In this document: in pieces, positions 1 to 12,220 of the stretch
Layout of the letters: each line of letters opens with the position of its first letter
Position numbering within the stretch: the stretch's first letter is position 1
Assembly: GCF_029227915.1 (NCBI RefSeq)
Contig: NC_079888.1
Coordinates: 248,001-312,000, forward strand
DNA length: 64,000 nucleotides
DNA from: Hydractinia symbiolongicarpus
Taxonomy: Eukaryota > Cnidaria > Hydrozoa > Anthoathecata > Hydractiniidae
Direction of reading: 5' to 3'
Translations under genes and position numbers: made by a program
The notes under the pieces: model-generated
What the model saw: only the letters and a program-made list of their open reading frames with translations
Database searches by the model: none
Told to the model about the DNA's origin: nothing

Positions 1-1655
1 GAATTGAACTCCAAGAAATAACATTCTGTTTAACTCTACATGATTGCGGGAACTGAACGATTACACTGGACCCTGTGGTAGCGCTTCATTTAAAAATTTA
101 GATAAATAAGCCATTTTTTACTGTGGGACCAATCCTATCCGTTAGTTCACGCTGAAGAAATAGAGACAGTTTCAAAAACTACCTTTCATTGACTTTGTAA
201 GGGAGTCAATCCGTTTGACTTCCAACGGTTGCTTCACCTATTCGAACCAACATGTATATAGCGATTTTTTCCGTTATTACTAAGTCGTATCGCTTTTAAA
301 AGTGAAACGATTGACTGTGTGACTTAATTGAACTGATTCTGGACTGTGACCTGCTATATGTGATAAATGAGCCACTTGGTCTCCAAGGAATGACAATCTT
401 CTTAATTTGACAAGATTGCTGGAACTCAGCGATTACACTGGACCCTGTGGTAGCGCTTCATTTAAAAATTTAGATAAATAAGCCATTTTTTACTGTGGGA
501 CCAATCCTATCCGTTAGTTCACGCTGAAGAAATAGAGACATTTTCAAAAACTACATTTCATTGACTTTCTAACGGTGTCAACCTGTTTGAGTTACAACGG
601 TTGCTTCACATATTCGTACCAACATGTATTTAGCGTTTTTTTCCTATATTACTAAGTTGTATCGCTTTTAAAAGTGAAACGATTGACTGTGAGACTTAGT
701 TGAAATGATTCTGGACTGTGACCTGATAAATGTGATAAATGAGCCAATTGAACTCCAAGAAATAACATTCTTTTTAACTCGACATGATTGCCGGAACTGA
801 ACGATTACACTGGACCCTGTGGTAGCGCTTCATTTAAAAATTTAGATAAATAAGCCATTTTTTACTGTGGGACCAATCCTATCCGTTAGTTCACGCTGAA
901 GAAATAGAGACAGTTTCAAAAACTACTTTCATTGACTTTGTAAGGGAGTCAATCCGTTTGACTTCCAACGGTTGCTTCACCTATTCGAACCAACATGTAT
1001 ATAGCGATTTTTTCCGTTATTACTAAGTCGTATCGCTTTTAAAAGTGAAACGATTGACTGTGCGACTTAATTGAACTGATTCTGGACTGTGACCTGCTAT
1101 ATGTGATAAATGAGCCACTTGGTCTCCAAGGAATGACAATCTTCTTAATTTGACGAGATTGCTGGAACTCAGCGATTACACTGGACACCGTGGTAGCGCT
1201 TCATTTAAAAATTTAGATAAATAAGCCATTTTTTACTGTGGGACCAATCCTATCCGTTAGTTCACGCTGAAGAAATAGAGACATTTTCAAAAACTACATT
1301 TCATTGACTTTCTAACGGTGTCAACCTGTTTGAGTTACAACGGTTGCTTCACATATTCGTACCAACATGTATTTAGCGTTTTTTTCCGATATTACTAAGT
1401 TGTATCGCTTTTAAAAGTGAAACGATTGACTGTGAGACTTAGTTGAAATGATTCTGGACTGTGACCTGATAAATGTGATAAATGAGCCAATTGAACTCCA
1501 AGAAATAACATTCTTTTTAACTCGACATGATTGCCGGAACTGAACGATTACACTGGACCCTGTGGTAGCGCTTCATTTAAAAATTTAGATAAATAAGCCA
1601 TTTTTTACTGTGGGACCAATCCTATCCGTTAGTTCACGCTGAAGAAATAGAGACA
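1..1655 (+). repeat. A/B dimer block, left copy (744-bp period)
   Basis: Two monomer types alternate. Type A carries AATTGAACTCCAAGAAATAA near its start, GTAAGGGAGTCAATCC and GACTTCCAACGG in the middle, then TATTCGAACCAACATG and TATATAGCG. Type B carries CACTTGGTCTCCAAGG, TGTCAACCTG and TAGCGTTTTTTTCC. The run is A (1-367), B (368-740), A, B, A. One A unit is 371 bp because CTACCTTTC is shortened to CTACTTTC near 925. The whole block matches 7604-9258 at an offset of 7603 bp, with identity at every point checked (1, 361, 1081, 1501), including the unusual GTTTAACTCTACATGATTGC near 27-46. Confidence 0.88.
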
Positions 1656-3790
1656 TTTTAAAAAACTACATTTCATTGACTTTCTAACGGTGTCAATCCG
1701 TTTGAGTTACAACGGTTGCGTCAAAGATTTGTACCAACATGTATTTAACTATTTCTTCCGGTATTACTAAGTTGTATCGCTTTTAAAAGTGAAACGATTG
1801 ACTGTGGGACTTAATTGAACTGATTCTGGACTGTGACCTTATATATGTGATAAATGAGCCAATTGGTCTCCAAGGAATGACAATCTTTTTAATTTGACAA
1901 GATTGCTGGAACTCCGCGATTACACTGGACCCTGCGGTAGCGCTTCATTTAAAACTTTACATAACTAAGTCATTTTTTACTGTGGTACCAATCCTAGCCG
2001 TTAGTTCGTGCTGAAGAAATAGAGACAGTTTCAAAAACTACATTTCATTGACTTTTTAACGGTGTCAATCCGTTTGAGTTACAACGATTGCGTCACGTAT
2101 TCGTACCAACATGTATTTAGCGATTTGTTCCGATCTTACGAAGTTGTATCGATTTTAAAAGTGAAACGATTAACTGTGGGAATTAATTGAACTGTTTCTG
2201 GACTTTGACCTTATAAATGCGATAAATGAGCCAATTGAACTCCAAAAATAACATTCTTTTTAACTCGACATGATTGCCGGAACTCAGCGATTACACTGGA
2301 CCCTGTGGTAGCGCTTCATTTAAAAATTTCGCTAAATAAGTCATTTTTTACTGTGGCACCAATCCTATCCGTTAGTTCACGCTGAAGAAATAGAAACAGT
2401 TTCAAAAACTACCTTTCATTGACTTTCTAACGGAGTCAATCCGTTTGACTTCCAACGGTTGCTTCACCTATTCGAACCAACATGTATATAGCGATTTTTT
2501 TCGTTATTACTAAGTCGTATCGCTTTTAAAAGTGAAAAGATTGACTGCGGGACTTAATTGGACTGATTTTGGACTGTGATCTTAAAAATGTGATAAATGA
2601 GCCAATTGGACTCCAAGGAATGACATTATTCTTAATTTGACATGATTGCTGGGACTCAGCGATTACACTGGACCCTGCGGTAGCGCTTCATTTAAAACTT
2701 TACATAACTAAGTCATTTTTTACTGTGATACCAATCCTATCCGTTAGGTCACGCTGAAGAAATAGAGACAGTTTCAAAAACTACCTTTCATTGACTTTGT
2801 AAGGGAGTCAATCCGTTTGACTTCCAACGGTTGCTTCACCTATTCGAACCAACATGTATATAGCGATTTTTTCCGTTATTACTAAGTCGTATCGCTTTTA
2901 AAAGTGAAAAGATTGACTGTGGGACTTAATTGGACTGATTTTGGACTGTGATCTTATAAATGTGATAAATGAGCCAATTGGTCTCCAAGGAATGACAATC
3001 TTTTTAATTTGACAAGATTGCTGGAACTCCGCGATTACACTGGACCCTGCGGTAGCGCTTCATTTAAAACTTTACATAACTAAGTCATTTTTTACTGTGG
3101 TACCAATCCTAGCCGTTAGTTCGTGCTGAAGAAATAGAGACAGTTTCAAAAACTACATTTCATTGACTTTTTAACGGTGTCAATCCGTTTGAGTTACAAC
3201 GATTGCGTCACGTATTGGTACCAACATGTATTTAGCGATTTGTTCAAATCTTACGAAGTTGTATCGATTTTAAAAGTGAAACGATTAACTGTGGGAATTA
3301 ATTGAACTGTTTCTGGACTTTGACCTTATAAATGCGATAAATGAGCCAATTGAACTCCAAAAATAACATTCTTTTTAACTCGACATGATTGCCGGAACTC
3401 AGCGATTACACTGGACCCTGTGGTAGCGCTTCATTTAAAAATTTCGCTAAATAAGTCATTTTTTACTGTGGCACCAATCCTATCCGTTAGTTCACGCTGA
3501 AGAAATAGAAACAGTTTCAAAAACTACCTTTCATTGACTTTCTAACGGAGTCAATCCGTTTGACTTCCAACGGTTGCTTCACCTATTCGAACCAACATGT
3601 ATATAGCGATTTTTTTCGTTATTACTAAGTCGTATCGCTTTTAAAAGTGAAAAGATTGACTGCGGGACTTAATTGAACTGATTCTGGACTGTGACCTGCT
3701 ATATGTGATAAATGAGCCACTTGGTCTCCAAGGAATGACAATCATCTTAATTTGACAAGATTGCTGGAACTCAGCGATTACACTGGACCC
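1656..3790 (+). repeat. Mixed monomers with a tandem trimer duplication (1115 bp)
   Basis: A stretch of about 715 bp at 1840-2556 recurs at 2955-3671, an offset of 1115 bp (three monomers). Both copies carry the uncommon run GGAACTCCGCGATTACACTG, TTTAAAACTTTACATAAC and GTGGTACCAATCCTAGCCG. The monomer between them (about 2557-2954) differs, with GTGATACCAATCC near 2726. The first part, 1651-2370, matches 12601-13320 at +10950, and 2370-2725 matches 14434-14789 at +12064, so this block has a rearranged partner downstream. Confidence 0.82.
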
Positions 3791-3792
3791 TG

Positions 3793-4129
3793 TGGTAGCG
3801 CTTCATTTAAAACTTTACATAACTAAGTCATTTTTTACTGTGGTACCAATCCTAGCCGTTAGTTCGTGCTGAAGAAATAGAGACAGTTTCAAAAACTACA
3901 TTTCATTGACTTTCTAACGGTGTCAATCCGTTTAAGTTACAACGGTTGCGTCAAAGATTGCGGTAGCGCTTCATTTAAAACTTTACATAACTAAGTCATT
4001 TTTTACTGTGGTACCAATCCTAGCCGTTAGTTCGTGCTGAAGAAATAGAGACAGTTTCAAAAACTACATTTCATTGACTTTCTAACGGTGTCAATCCGTT
4101 TAAGTTACAACGGTTGCGTCAAAGATTCG
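3793..4129 (+). repeat. 168-bp partial monomer, out-of-register junction
   Basis: GGTAGCGCTT occurs at 3794 and again at 3962, only 168 bp apart. The junction follows base 3959: monomer position 246 (end of CAAAGATT) is joined to about position 78 (GCGGTAGCG). Both flanking copies share the rare CCGTTTAAGTTACAACGG, so the partial unit looks like a local duplication of positions about 79-246. The upstream copy reads TGTGGTAGCG and the downstream copy TGCGGTAGCG, so the exchange partner was probably a TGCGG-type monomer and not the adjacent one. Microhomology at the join is only 1-2 bases. This shift changes the register of everything downstream. Confidence 0.9.
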
Positions 4130-5755
4130 TACCAACATGTATTTAGCGATTTTTTCCGGTATTACTATATTGTATCGGTTTTAAAAGTGAAACGATTGAC
4201 TGTGGGACTTAATTGAACTGATTCTGGACTGTGACCTGCTATATGTGATAAATGAGCCACTTGGTCTCCAAGGAATGACAATCATCTTAATTTGACAAGA
4301 TTGCTGGAACTCAGCGATTACACTGGACCCTGTGGTAGCGCTTCATTTAAAAATTTAGATAAATAAGCCATTTTTTACTGTTGGACCAATCCTATCCGTT
4401 AGTTCACGCTGAAGAAATAGAGACATTTTTAAAAACTACATTTCATTGACTTTCTAACGGTGTCAATCCGTTTGAGTTACAACGGTTGCTTCACATACTC
4501 GTACCAACATGTATTTAGCGATTTTTCCGATCTTACTAAGTTGTATCGGTTTTAAAAGTGAAACAATTGACTGTGGGACTTAATTGAACTGATTCTGGAC
4601 TGTGACCTTATAAATGTGATAAATGAGCCAATTGGACTCCAAGAAATAACATTCTTTTTAACTCGACATGATTGCCGGAACTCAACGATTACACTGGACC
4701 CTGTGGTAGCGCTTCATTTAAAAATTTAGATAAATAAGCCATTTTTTACTGTGGGACCAATCCTATCCGTTAGTTCACGCTGAAGAAATAGAGACATTTT
4801 AAAAAACTACATTTCATTGACTTTCTAACGGTGTCAATCCGTTTGAGTTACAACGGTTGCGTCAAAGATTCGTACCAACATGTATTTAGCTATTTCTTCC
4901 GGTATTACTAAGTTGTATCGCTTTTAAAAGTGAAACGATTGACTGTGGGACTTAATTGAACTGATTCTGGACTGTGACCTTATATATGTGATAAATGAGC
5001 CAATTGGTCTCCAAGGAATGACAATCATCTTAATTTGACAAGATTGCTGGAACTCAGCGATTACACTGGACCCTGTGGTAGCGCTTCATTTAAAAATTTA
5101 GATAAATAAGCCATTTTTTACTGTTGGACCAATCCTATCCGTTAGTTCACGCTGAAGAAATAGAGACATTTTTAAAAACTACATTTCATTGACTTTCTAA
5201 CGGTGTCAATCCGTTTGAGTTACAACGGTTGCTTCACATACTCGTACCAACATGTATTTAGCGATTTTTCCGATCTTACTAAGTTGTATCGGTTTTAAAA
5301 GTGAAACAATTGACTGTGGGACTTAATTGAACTGATTCTGGACTGTGACCTTATAAATGTGATAAATGAGCCAATTGGACTCCAAGAAATAACATTCTTT
5401 TTAACTCGACATGATTGCCGGAACTCAACGATTACACTGGACCCTGTGGTAGCGCTTCATTTAAAAATTTAGATAAATAAGCCATTTTTTACTGTGGGAC
5501 CAATCCTATCCGTTAGTTCACGCTGAAGAAATAGAGACATTTTAAAAAACTACATTTCATTGACTTTCTAACGGTGTCAATCCGTTTGAGTTACAACGGT
5601 TGCGTCAAAGATTCGTACCAACATGTATTTAGCTATTTCTTCCGGTATTACTAAGTTGTATCGCTTTTAAAAGTGAAACGATTGACTGTGGGACTTAATT
5701 GAACTGATTCTGGACTGTGACCTTATATATGTGATAAATGAGCCAATTGGTCTCC
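4130..5755 (+). repeat. Tandem dimer duplication (743 bp)
   Basis: About 4270-5012 and 5013-5755 are near-identical adjacent copies of two monomers. The shared markers include ACAATCATCTTAATTTG (ATCATC at 4281 and 5024), ACTGTTGGACC, TTCACATACTCGTACC and TAGCTATTTCTTCCGG. The related stretch at 14791-15794 has only one copy of the dimer, so the duplication is either specific to this location or was lost in the other. Confidence 0.88.
4625..4996 (+). repeat. Exemplar 372-bp satellite monomer
   Basis: This unit is close to my hand-built consensus and is exactly 372 bp from GAGCC to the next GAGCC. By monomer position it holds: GATTGCCGGAACTCA near 46-60; GGACCCTGTGGTAGCGCTT at 72-90 with the palindrome AGCGCT at 84-89; an AT-rich stretch with A and T tracts at 92-123; CCGTTAGTTCACGCTGAAG near 143-161; CAATCCGTTTGAGTTACAAC at 211-230; ACATGT at 254-259; a T tract near 269-274; the 10-bp palindrome CTTTTAAAAG at 297-306 (broken at its first base in this copy if C is replaced by G, intact in most copies); and TTCTGGACTGTGACC near 341-355. 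The consensus has 135 G or C bases (36%) and 14 CpG by hand count. I see no internal two-fold (186-bp) repeat. The chosen start is arbitrary. Confidence 0.9.
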
Positions 5756-7229
5756 AAGGAATGACAATCTTCTTAATTTGACAAGATTGCTGGAACTCAG
5801 CGATTACACTGGAACCTGCGGTAGCGCTTCATTTAAAACTTTACATAACTAAGTCATTTTTTACTGTGGTACCAATCCTAGCCGTTAGTTCGTGCTGAAG
5901 AAATAGAGACAGTTTCAAAAACTACATTTCATTGACTTTTTAACGGTGTCAATCCGTTTGAGTTACAACGATTGCGGCACGTATTCGTACCAACATGTAT
6001 TTAGCGATTTGTTCCGATCTTACGAAGTTGTATCGATTTTAAAAGTGAAAAGATTAACTGTGGGAATTAATTGAACTGTTTCTGGACTTTGACCTTATAA
6101 ATGCGATAAATGAGCCAATTGAACTCCAAAAATAACATTCTTTTTAACTCGACATGATTGCCGGAACTCAGCGATTACACTGGACCCTGTGGTAGCGCTT
6201 CATTTAAAAATTTCGCTAAATAAGTCATTTTTTACTGTGGCACCAATCCTATCCGTTAGTTCACGCTGAAGAAATAGAGACAGTTTCAAAAACTACCTTT
6301 CATTGACTTTCTAACGGAGTCAATCCGTTTGACTTCCAACAGTTGCTTCACCTATTCGAACCAACATGTATATAGCGATTTTTTTCGTTATTACTAAGTC
6401 GTATCGCTTTTAAAAGTGAAAAGATTGACTGCGGGACTTAATTGGACTGATTTTTGACTGTGATCTTATAAATGTGATAAATGAGCCAATTGGACTCCAA
6501 GGAATGACATTCTTCTTAATTTGACATGATTGCTGGGACTCAGCGGTTACACTGGGCGCTGTGGTAGCGCTTTATATAAAAATTAAGATAAATAAGTCAT
6601 TTCTTACTGTGGAACCAATCCTAGCCGTTACTTCGCGCTGAAGAAATAGAGACAGTTTCATAAACTACATTTCATTGACTTTTTAACGGTGTCAATCTGT
6701 TTGAGTTACAACTGTTGCGTCACATATTTGTACCAACATGTGTGTATTGATTTTGTTCCGATATTACTAAGTTGAATCGCTTTTAACGGTGAACCGATTG
6801 ACTGTGGGACTTAGTTGAACTGATTCTGGACTGTGATCTGATAAATGTGATAAATGAGCCAATTGGACTCTAAGAATTAACATTCTTCTTAACTCGACAG
6901 GATTGCCGGAACTCAGTGATTACACTGGGCGCTGTGGAAGCGCTTTATTTAAAAATTAAGATAAATATGTCATTTTTTTCTGTGGGACCAATCCTAGCCG
7001 TTAGTTCGCCCTGAAGAAATAGAGACAGTTTCAAAAACTACATTTCATTGACTTTCTAACGGTGTCAATCCGTTTGAGTTACAACGGTTGCGTCAAAGAT
7101 TCGTACCAACATGTATTTAGCGATTTTTTCCGGTATTACTAAGTTATATCGCTTTTAAAAGTGAAACGATTGACTGTGGGACTTAATTGAACTGATTCTG
7201 GACTGTGACCTGCTATATGTGATAAATGA
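5756..7229 (+). repeat. Mixed monomers including an N-type unit
   Basis: 5757-6490 matches 15795-16528 at +10038. About one monomer near 6470-6840 has no partner there; after it, 6841-7775 matches 16506-17438 at +9665. This stretch contains the first N-type half-unit, where CTTTTAAAAG is replaced by TTTTAACGGTGAACCG at about 6781-6796, together with GGGCGCTGTGG in place of GGACCCTGTGG and a GTGTGTATTGATTTTG variant near 6740. Confidence 0.8.
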
Positions 7230-10200
7230 GCCACTTGGTCTCCAAGGAATGACAATCTTCTTAATTTGACAAGATTGCTGGAACTCAGCGATTACACTGG
7301 ACCCTGTGGTAGCGCTTCATTTAAAAATTTAGATAAATAAGCCATTTTTTACTGTGGGACCAATCCTATCCGTTAGTTCACGCTGAAGAAATAGAGACAT
7401 TTTCAAAAACTACATTTCATTGAGTTTCTAACGGTGTCAACCTGTTTGAGTTACAACGGTTGCTTCACATATTCGTACCAACATGTATTTAGCGTTTTTT
7501 TCCGATATTACTAAGTTGTATCGCTTTTAAAAGTGAAACGATTGACTGTGAGACTTAGTTGAAATGATTCTGGACTGTGACCTGATAAATGTGATAAATG
7601 AGCGAATTGAACTCCAAGAAATAACATTCTGTTTAACTCTACATGATTGCGGGAACTGAACGATTACACTGGACCCTGTGGTAGCGCTTCATTTAAAAAT
7701 TTAGATAAATAAGCCATTTTTTACTGTGGGACCAATCCTATCCGTTAGTTCACGCTGAAGAAATAGAGACAGTTTCAAAAACTACCTTTCATTGACTTTG
7801 TAAGGGAGTCAATCCGTTTGACTTCCAACGGTTGCTTCACCTATTCGAACCAACATGTATATAGCGATTTTTTCCGTTATTACTAAGTCGTATCGCTTTT
7901 AAAAGTGAAACGATTGACTGTGTGACTTAATTGAACTGATTCTGGACTGTGACCTGCTATATGTGATAAATGAGCCACTTGGTCTCCAAGGAATGACAAT
8001 CTTCTTAATTTGACAAGATTGCTGGAACTCAGCGATTACACTGGACCCTGTGGTAGCGCTTCATTTAAAAATTTAGATAAATAAGCCATTTTTTACTGTG
8101 GGACCAATCCTATCCGTTAGTTCACGCTGAAGAAATAGAGACATTTTCAAAAACTACATTTCATTGACTTTCTAACGGTGTCAACCTGTTTGAGTTACAA
8201 CGGTTGCTTCACATATTCGTACCAACATGTATTTAGCGTTTTTTTCCTATATTACTAAGTTGTATCGCTTTTAAAAGTGAAACGATTGACTGTGAGACTT
8301 AGTTGAAATGATTCTGGACTGTGACCTGATAAATGTGATAAATGAGCCAATTGAACTCCAAGAAATAACATTCTTTTTAACTCGACATGATTGCCGGAAC
8401 TGAACGATTACACTGGACCCTGTGGTAGCGCTTCATTTAAAAATTTAGATAAATAAGCCATTTTTTACTGTGGGACCAATCCTATCCGTTAGTTCACGCT
8501 GAAGAAATAGAGACAGTTTCAAAAACTACTTTCATTGACTTTGTAAGGGAGTCAATCCGTTTGACTTCCAACGGTTGCTTCACCTATTCGAACCAACATG
8601 TATATAGCGATTTTTTCCGTTATTACTAAGTCGTATCGCTTTTAAAAGTGAAACGATTGACTGTGGGACTTAATTGAACTGATTCTGGACTGTGACCTGC
8701 TATATGTGATAAATGAGCCACTTGGTCTCCAAGGAATGACAATCTTCTTAATTTGACGAGATTGCTGGAACTCAGCGATTACACTGGACACCGTGGTAGC
8801 GCTTCATTTAAAAATTTAGATAAATAAGCCATTTTTTACTGTGGGACCAATCCTATCCGTTAGTTCACGCTGAAGAAATAGAGACATTTTCAAAAACTAC
8901 ATTTCATTGACTTTCTAACGGTGTCAACCTGTTTGAGTTACAACGGTTGCTTCACATATTCGTACCAACATGTATTTAGCGTTTTTTTCCGATATTACTA
9001 AGTTGTATCGCTTTTAAAAGTGAAACGATTGACTGTGAGACTTAGTTGAAATGATTCTGGACTGTGACCTGATAAATGCGATAAATGAGCCAATTGAACT
9101 CCAAGAAATAACATTCTTTTTAACTCGACATGATTGCCGGAACTGAACGATTACACTGGACCCTGTGGTAGCGCTTCATTTAAAAATTTAGATAAATAAG
9201 CCATTTTTTACTGTGGGACCAATCCTATCCGTTAGTTCACGCTGAAGAAATAGAGACAGTTTCAAAAACTACCTTTCATTGACTTTGTAAGGGAGTCAAT
9301 CCGTTTGACTTCCAACGGTTGCTTCACCTATTCGAACCAACATGTATATAGCGATTTTTTCCGTTATTACTAAGTCGTATCGCTTTTAAAAGTGAAACGA
9401 TTGACTCTGGGACTTAATTGAACTGATTCTGGACTGTGACCTGCTATATGTGATAAATGAGCCACTTGGTCTCCAAGGAATGACAATCTTCTTAATTTGA
9501 CAAGATTGCTGGAACTCAGCGATTACACTGGACCCTGTGGTAGCGCTTCATTTAAAAATTTAGATAAATAAGCCATTTTTTACTGTGGGACCAATCCTAT
9601 CCGTTAGTTCACGCTGAAGAAATAGAGACATTTTCAAAAACTACATTTCATTGACTTTCTAACGGTGTCAACCTGTTTGAGTTACAACAGTTGCTTCACA
9701 TATTCGTACCAACATGTATTTAGCGTTTTTTTCCGATATTACTAAGTTGTATCGCTTTTAAAAGTGAAACGATTGACTGTGAGACTTAGTTGAAATGATT
9801 CTGGACTGTGACCTGATAAATGTGATAAATGAGCCAATTGAACTCCAAGAAATAACATTCTTTTTAACTCGACATGATTGCCGGAACTGAACGATTACAC
9901 TGGACCCTGTGGTAGCGCTTCATTTAAAAATTTAGATAAATAAGCCATTTTTTACTGTGGGACCAATCCTATCCGTTAGTTCACGCTGAAGAAATAGAGA
10001 CAGTTTCAAAAACTACCTTTCATTGACTTTGTAAGGGAGTCAATCCGTTTGACTTCCAACGGTTGCTTCACCTATTCGAACCAACATGTATATAGCGATT
10101 TTTTCCGTTATTACTAAGTCGTATCGCTTTTAAAAGTGAAACGATTGACTGTGGGACTTAATTGAACTGATTCTGGACTGTGACCTGCTATATGTGATAA

Positions 10201-11120
10201 ATGAGCCACTTGGTCTCCAAGGAATGACAATCTTCTTAATTTGACAAGATTGCTGGAACTCAGCGATTACACTGGACCCTGTGGTAGCGCTTCATTTAAA
10301 AATTTAGATAAATAAGCCATTTTTTACTGTGGGACCAATCCTATCCGTTAGTTCACGCTGAAGAAATAGAGAAATTTTCAAAAACTACATTTCATTGACT
10401 TTCTAACGGTGTCAACCTGTTTGAGTTACAACGGTTGCTTCACATATTCGTACCAACATGTATTTAGCGTTTTTTTCCGATATTACTAAGTTGTATCGCT
10501 TTTAAAAGTGAAACGATTGACTGTGAGACTTAGTTGAAATGATTCTGGACTGTGACCTGATAAATGTGATAAATGAGCCAATTGAACTCCAAGAAATAAC
10601 ATTCTTTTTAACTCGACATGATTGCCGGAACTGAACGATTACACTGGACCCTGTGGTAGCGCTTCATTTAAAAATTTAGATAAATAAGCCATTTTTTACT
10701 GTGGGACCAATCCTATCCGTTAGTTCACGCTGAAGAAATAGAGACAGTTTCAAAAACTACCTTTTATTGACTTTGTAAGGGAGTCAATCCGTTTGACTTC
10801 CAACGGTTGCTTCACCTATTCGAACCAACATGTATATAGCGATTTTTTCCGTTATTACTAAGTCGTATCGCTTTTAAAGGTGAAACGATTGACTGTGGGA
10901 CTTAATTGAACTGATTCTGGACTGTGACCTGCTATATGTGATAAATGAGCCACTTGGTCTCCAAGGAATGACAATCTTCTTAATTTGACAAGATTGCTGG
11001 AACTCAGCGATTACACTGGACCCTGTGGTAGCGCTTCATTTAAAAATTTAGATAAATAAGCCATTTTTTACTGTGGGACCAATCCTATCCGTTAGTTCAC
11101 GCTGAAGAAATAGAGACAGT
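7230..11120 (+). repeat. A/B dimer block, main copy (744-bp period)
   Basis: B and A monomers alternate for about ten units, starting with B near 7230 and A at 7604. The A units begin with AATTGAACTCC and carry GTAAGGGAGTC, GACTTCCAACGG and TATATAGCG; the B units begin CACTTGGTCTCC and carry TGTCAACCTG and TAGCGTTTTTTTCC. Copies of the same type differ from each other by only scattered bases over several kilobases, while A and B differ at many sites, so the dimer and not the monomer is the unit being homogenised. 7604-9258 matches 1-1655. The related stretch near 17.44 kb lacks about nine monomers (3347 bp) of this block. Confidence 0.88.
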
Positions 11121-12220
11121 TTCGAAAACAACCTTTCATTGACTTTCTAACTGTGTCAATCCGTCTGAGTTACAACGGTTGCTTCACATATTCGTACCAA
11201 CATGTATTTAGCGTTTTTTTCCGATCTTACTAAGTTGTATCGGTTTTAAAAGTGAAACAATTGACTGTGGGACTTAATTGAACTGATTTTGGACTGTGAC
11301 CTTATAAATGTGATAAATGAGCCAATTGGACTCCAAGAAATAACATTCTTTTTAACTCGACATGATTGCCGGAACTCAACGATTACACTGGACCCTGTGG
11401 TAGCGCTTCATTTAAAAATTTAGATAAATAAGCCATTTTTTACTATGGGACCAATCCTATCCGTTAGTTCACGCTGAAGAAATAGAGACATTTTCAAAAA
11501 CTACATTTCATTGACTTTCTAACGGTGTCAACCTGTTTGAGTTACAACGGTTGCTTCACATATTCGTACCAACATGTATTTAGCGTTTTTTTCCGATATT
11601 ACTAAGTTGTATCGCTTTTAAAAGTGAAACGATTGACTGTGAGACTTAGTTGAAATGATTCTGGACTGTGACCTGATAAATGTGATAAATGAGCCAATTG
11701 AACTCCAAGAAATAACATTCTTTTTAACTCGACATGATTGCCGGAACTGAACGATTACACTGGACCCTGTGGTAGCGCTTCATTTAAAAATTTAGATAAA
11801 TAAGCCATTATTTACTGTGGGACCAATCCTATCCGTTAGTTCACGCTGAAGAAATAGAGACAGTTTCAAAAACTACCTTTCATTGACTTTGTAAGGGAGT
11901 CAATCCGTTTGACTTCCAACGGTTGCTTCACCTATTCGAACCAACATGTATATAGCGATTTTTTCCGTTATTACTAAGTCGTATCGCTTTTAAAAGTGAA
12001 AAGATTGACTGTGGGACTTAATTGGACTGATTTTGGACTGTGATCTTATAAATGTGATAAATGAGCCAATTGGACTCCAAGGAATGACAATCTTCTTAAT
12101 TTGACAAGATTGCTGGAACTCAGCGATTACACTGGACCCTGTGGTAGCGCTTCATTTAAAAATTTAGATAAATAAGCCATTTTTTACTGTTGGACCAATC
12201 CTATCCGTTAGTTCACGCTG
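11121..12220 (+). repeat. Exit from the dimer block, mixed monomers
   Basis: At 11121 the B type is interrupted by a variant with TTCGAAAACAACC and CTAACTGTGTCAATCCGTC. From here to about 11860 the sequence matches 17439-18178 at +6318. Farther on, monomers resemble those at 2.8-3.0 kb and 4.4-4.8 kb (GATTTTGGACTG, ACTGTTGGACC). Confidence 0.78.
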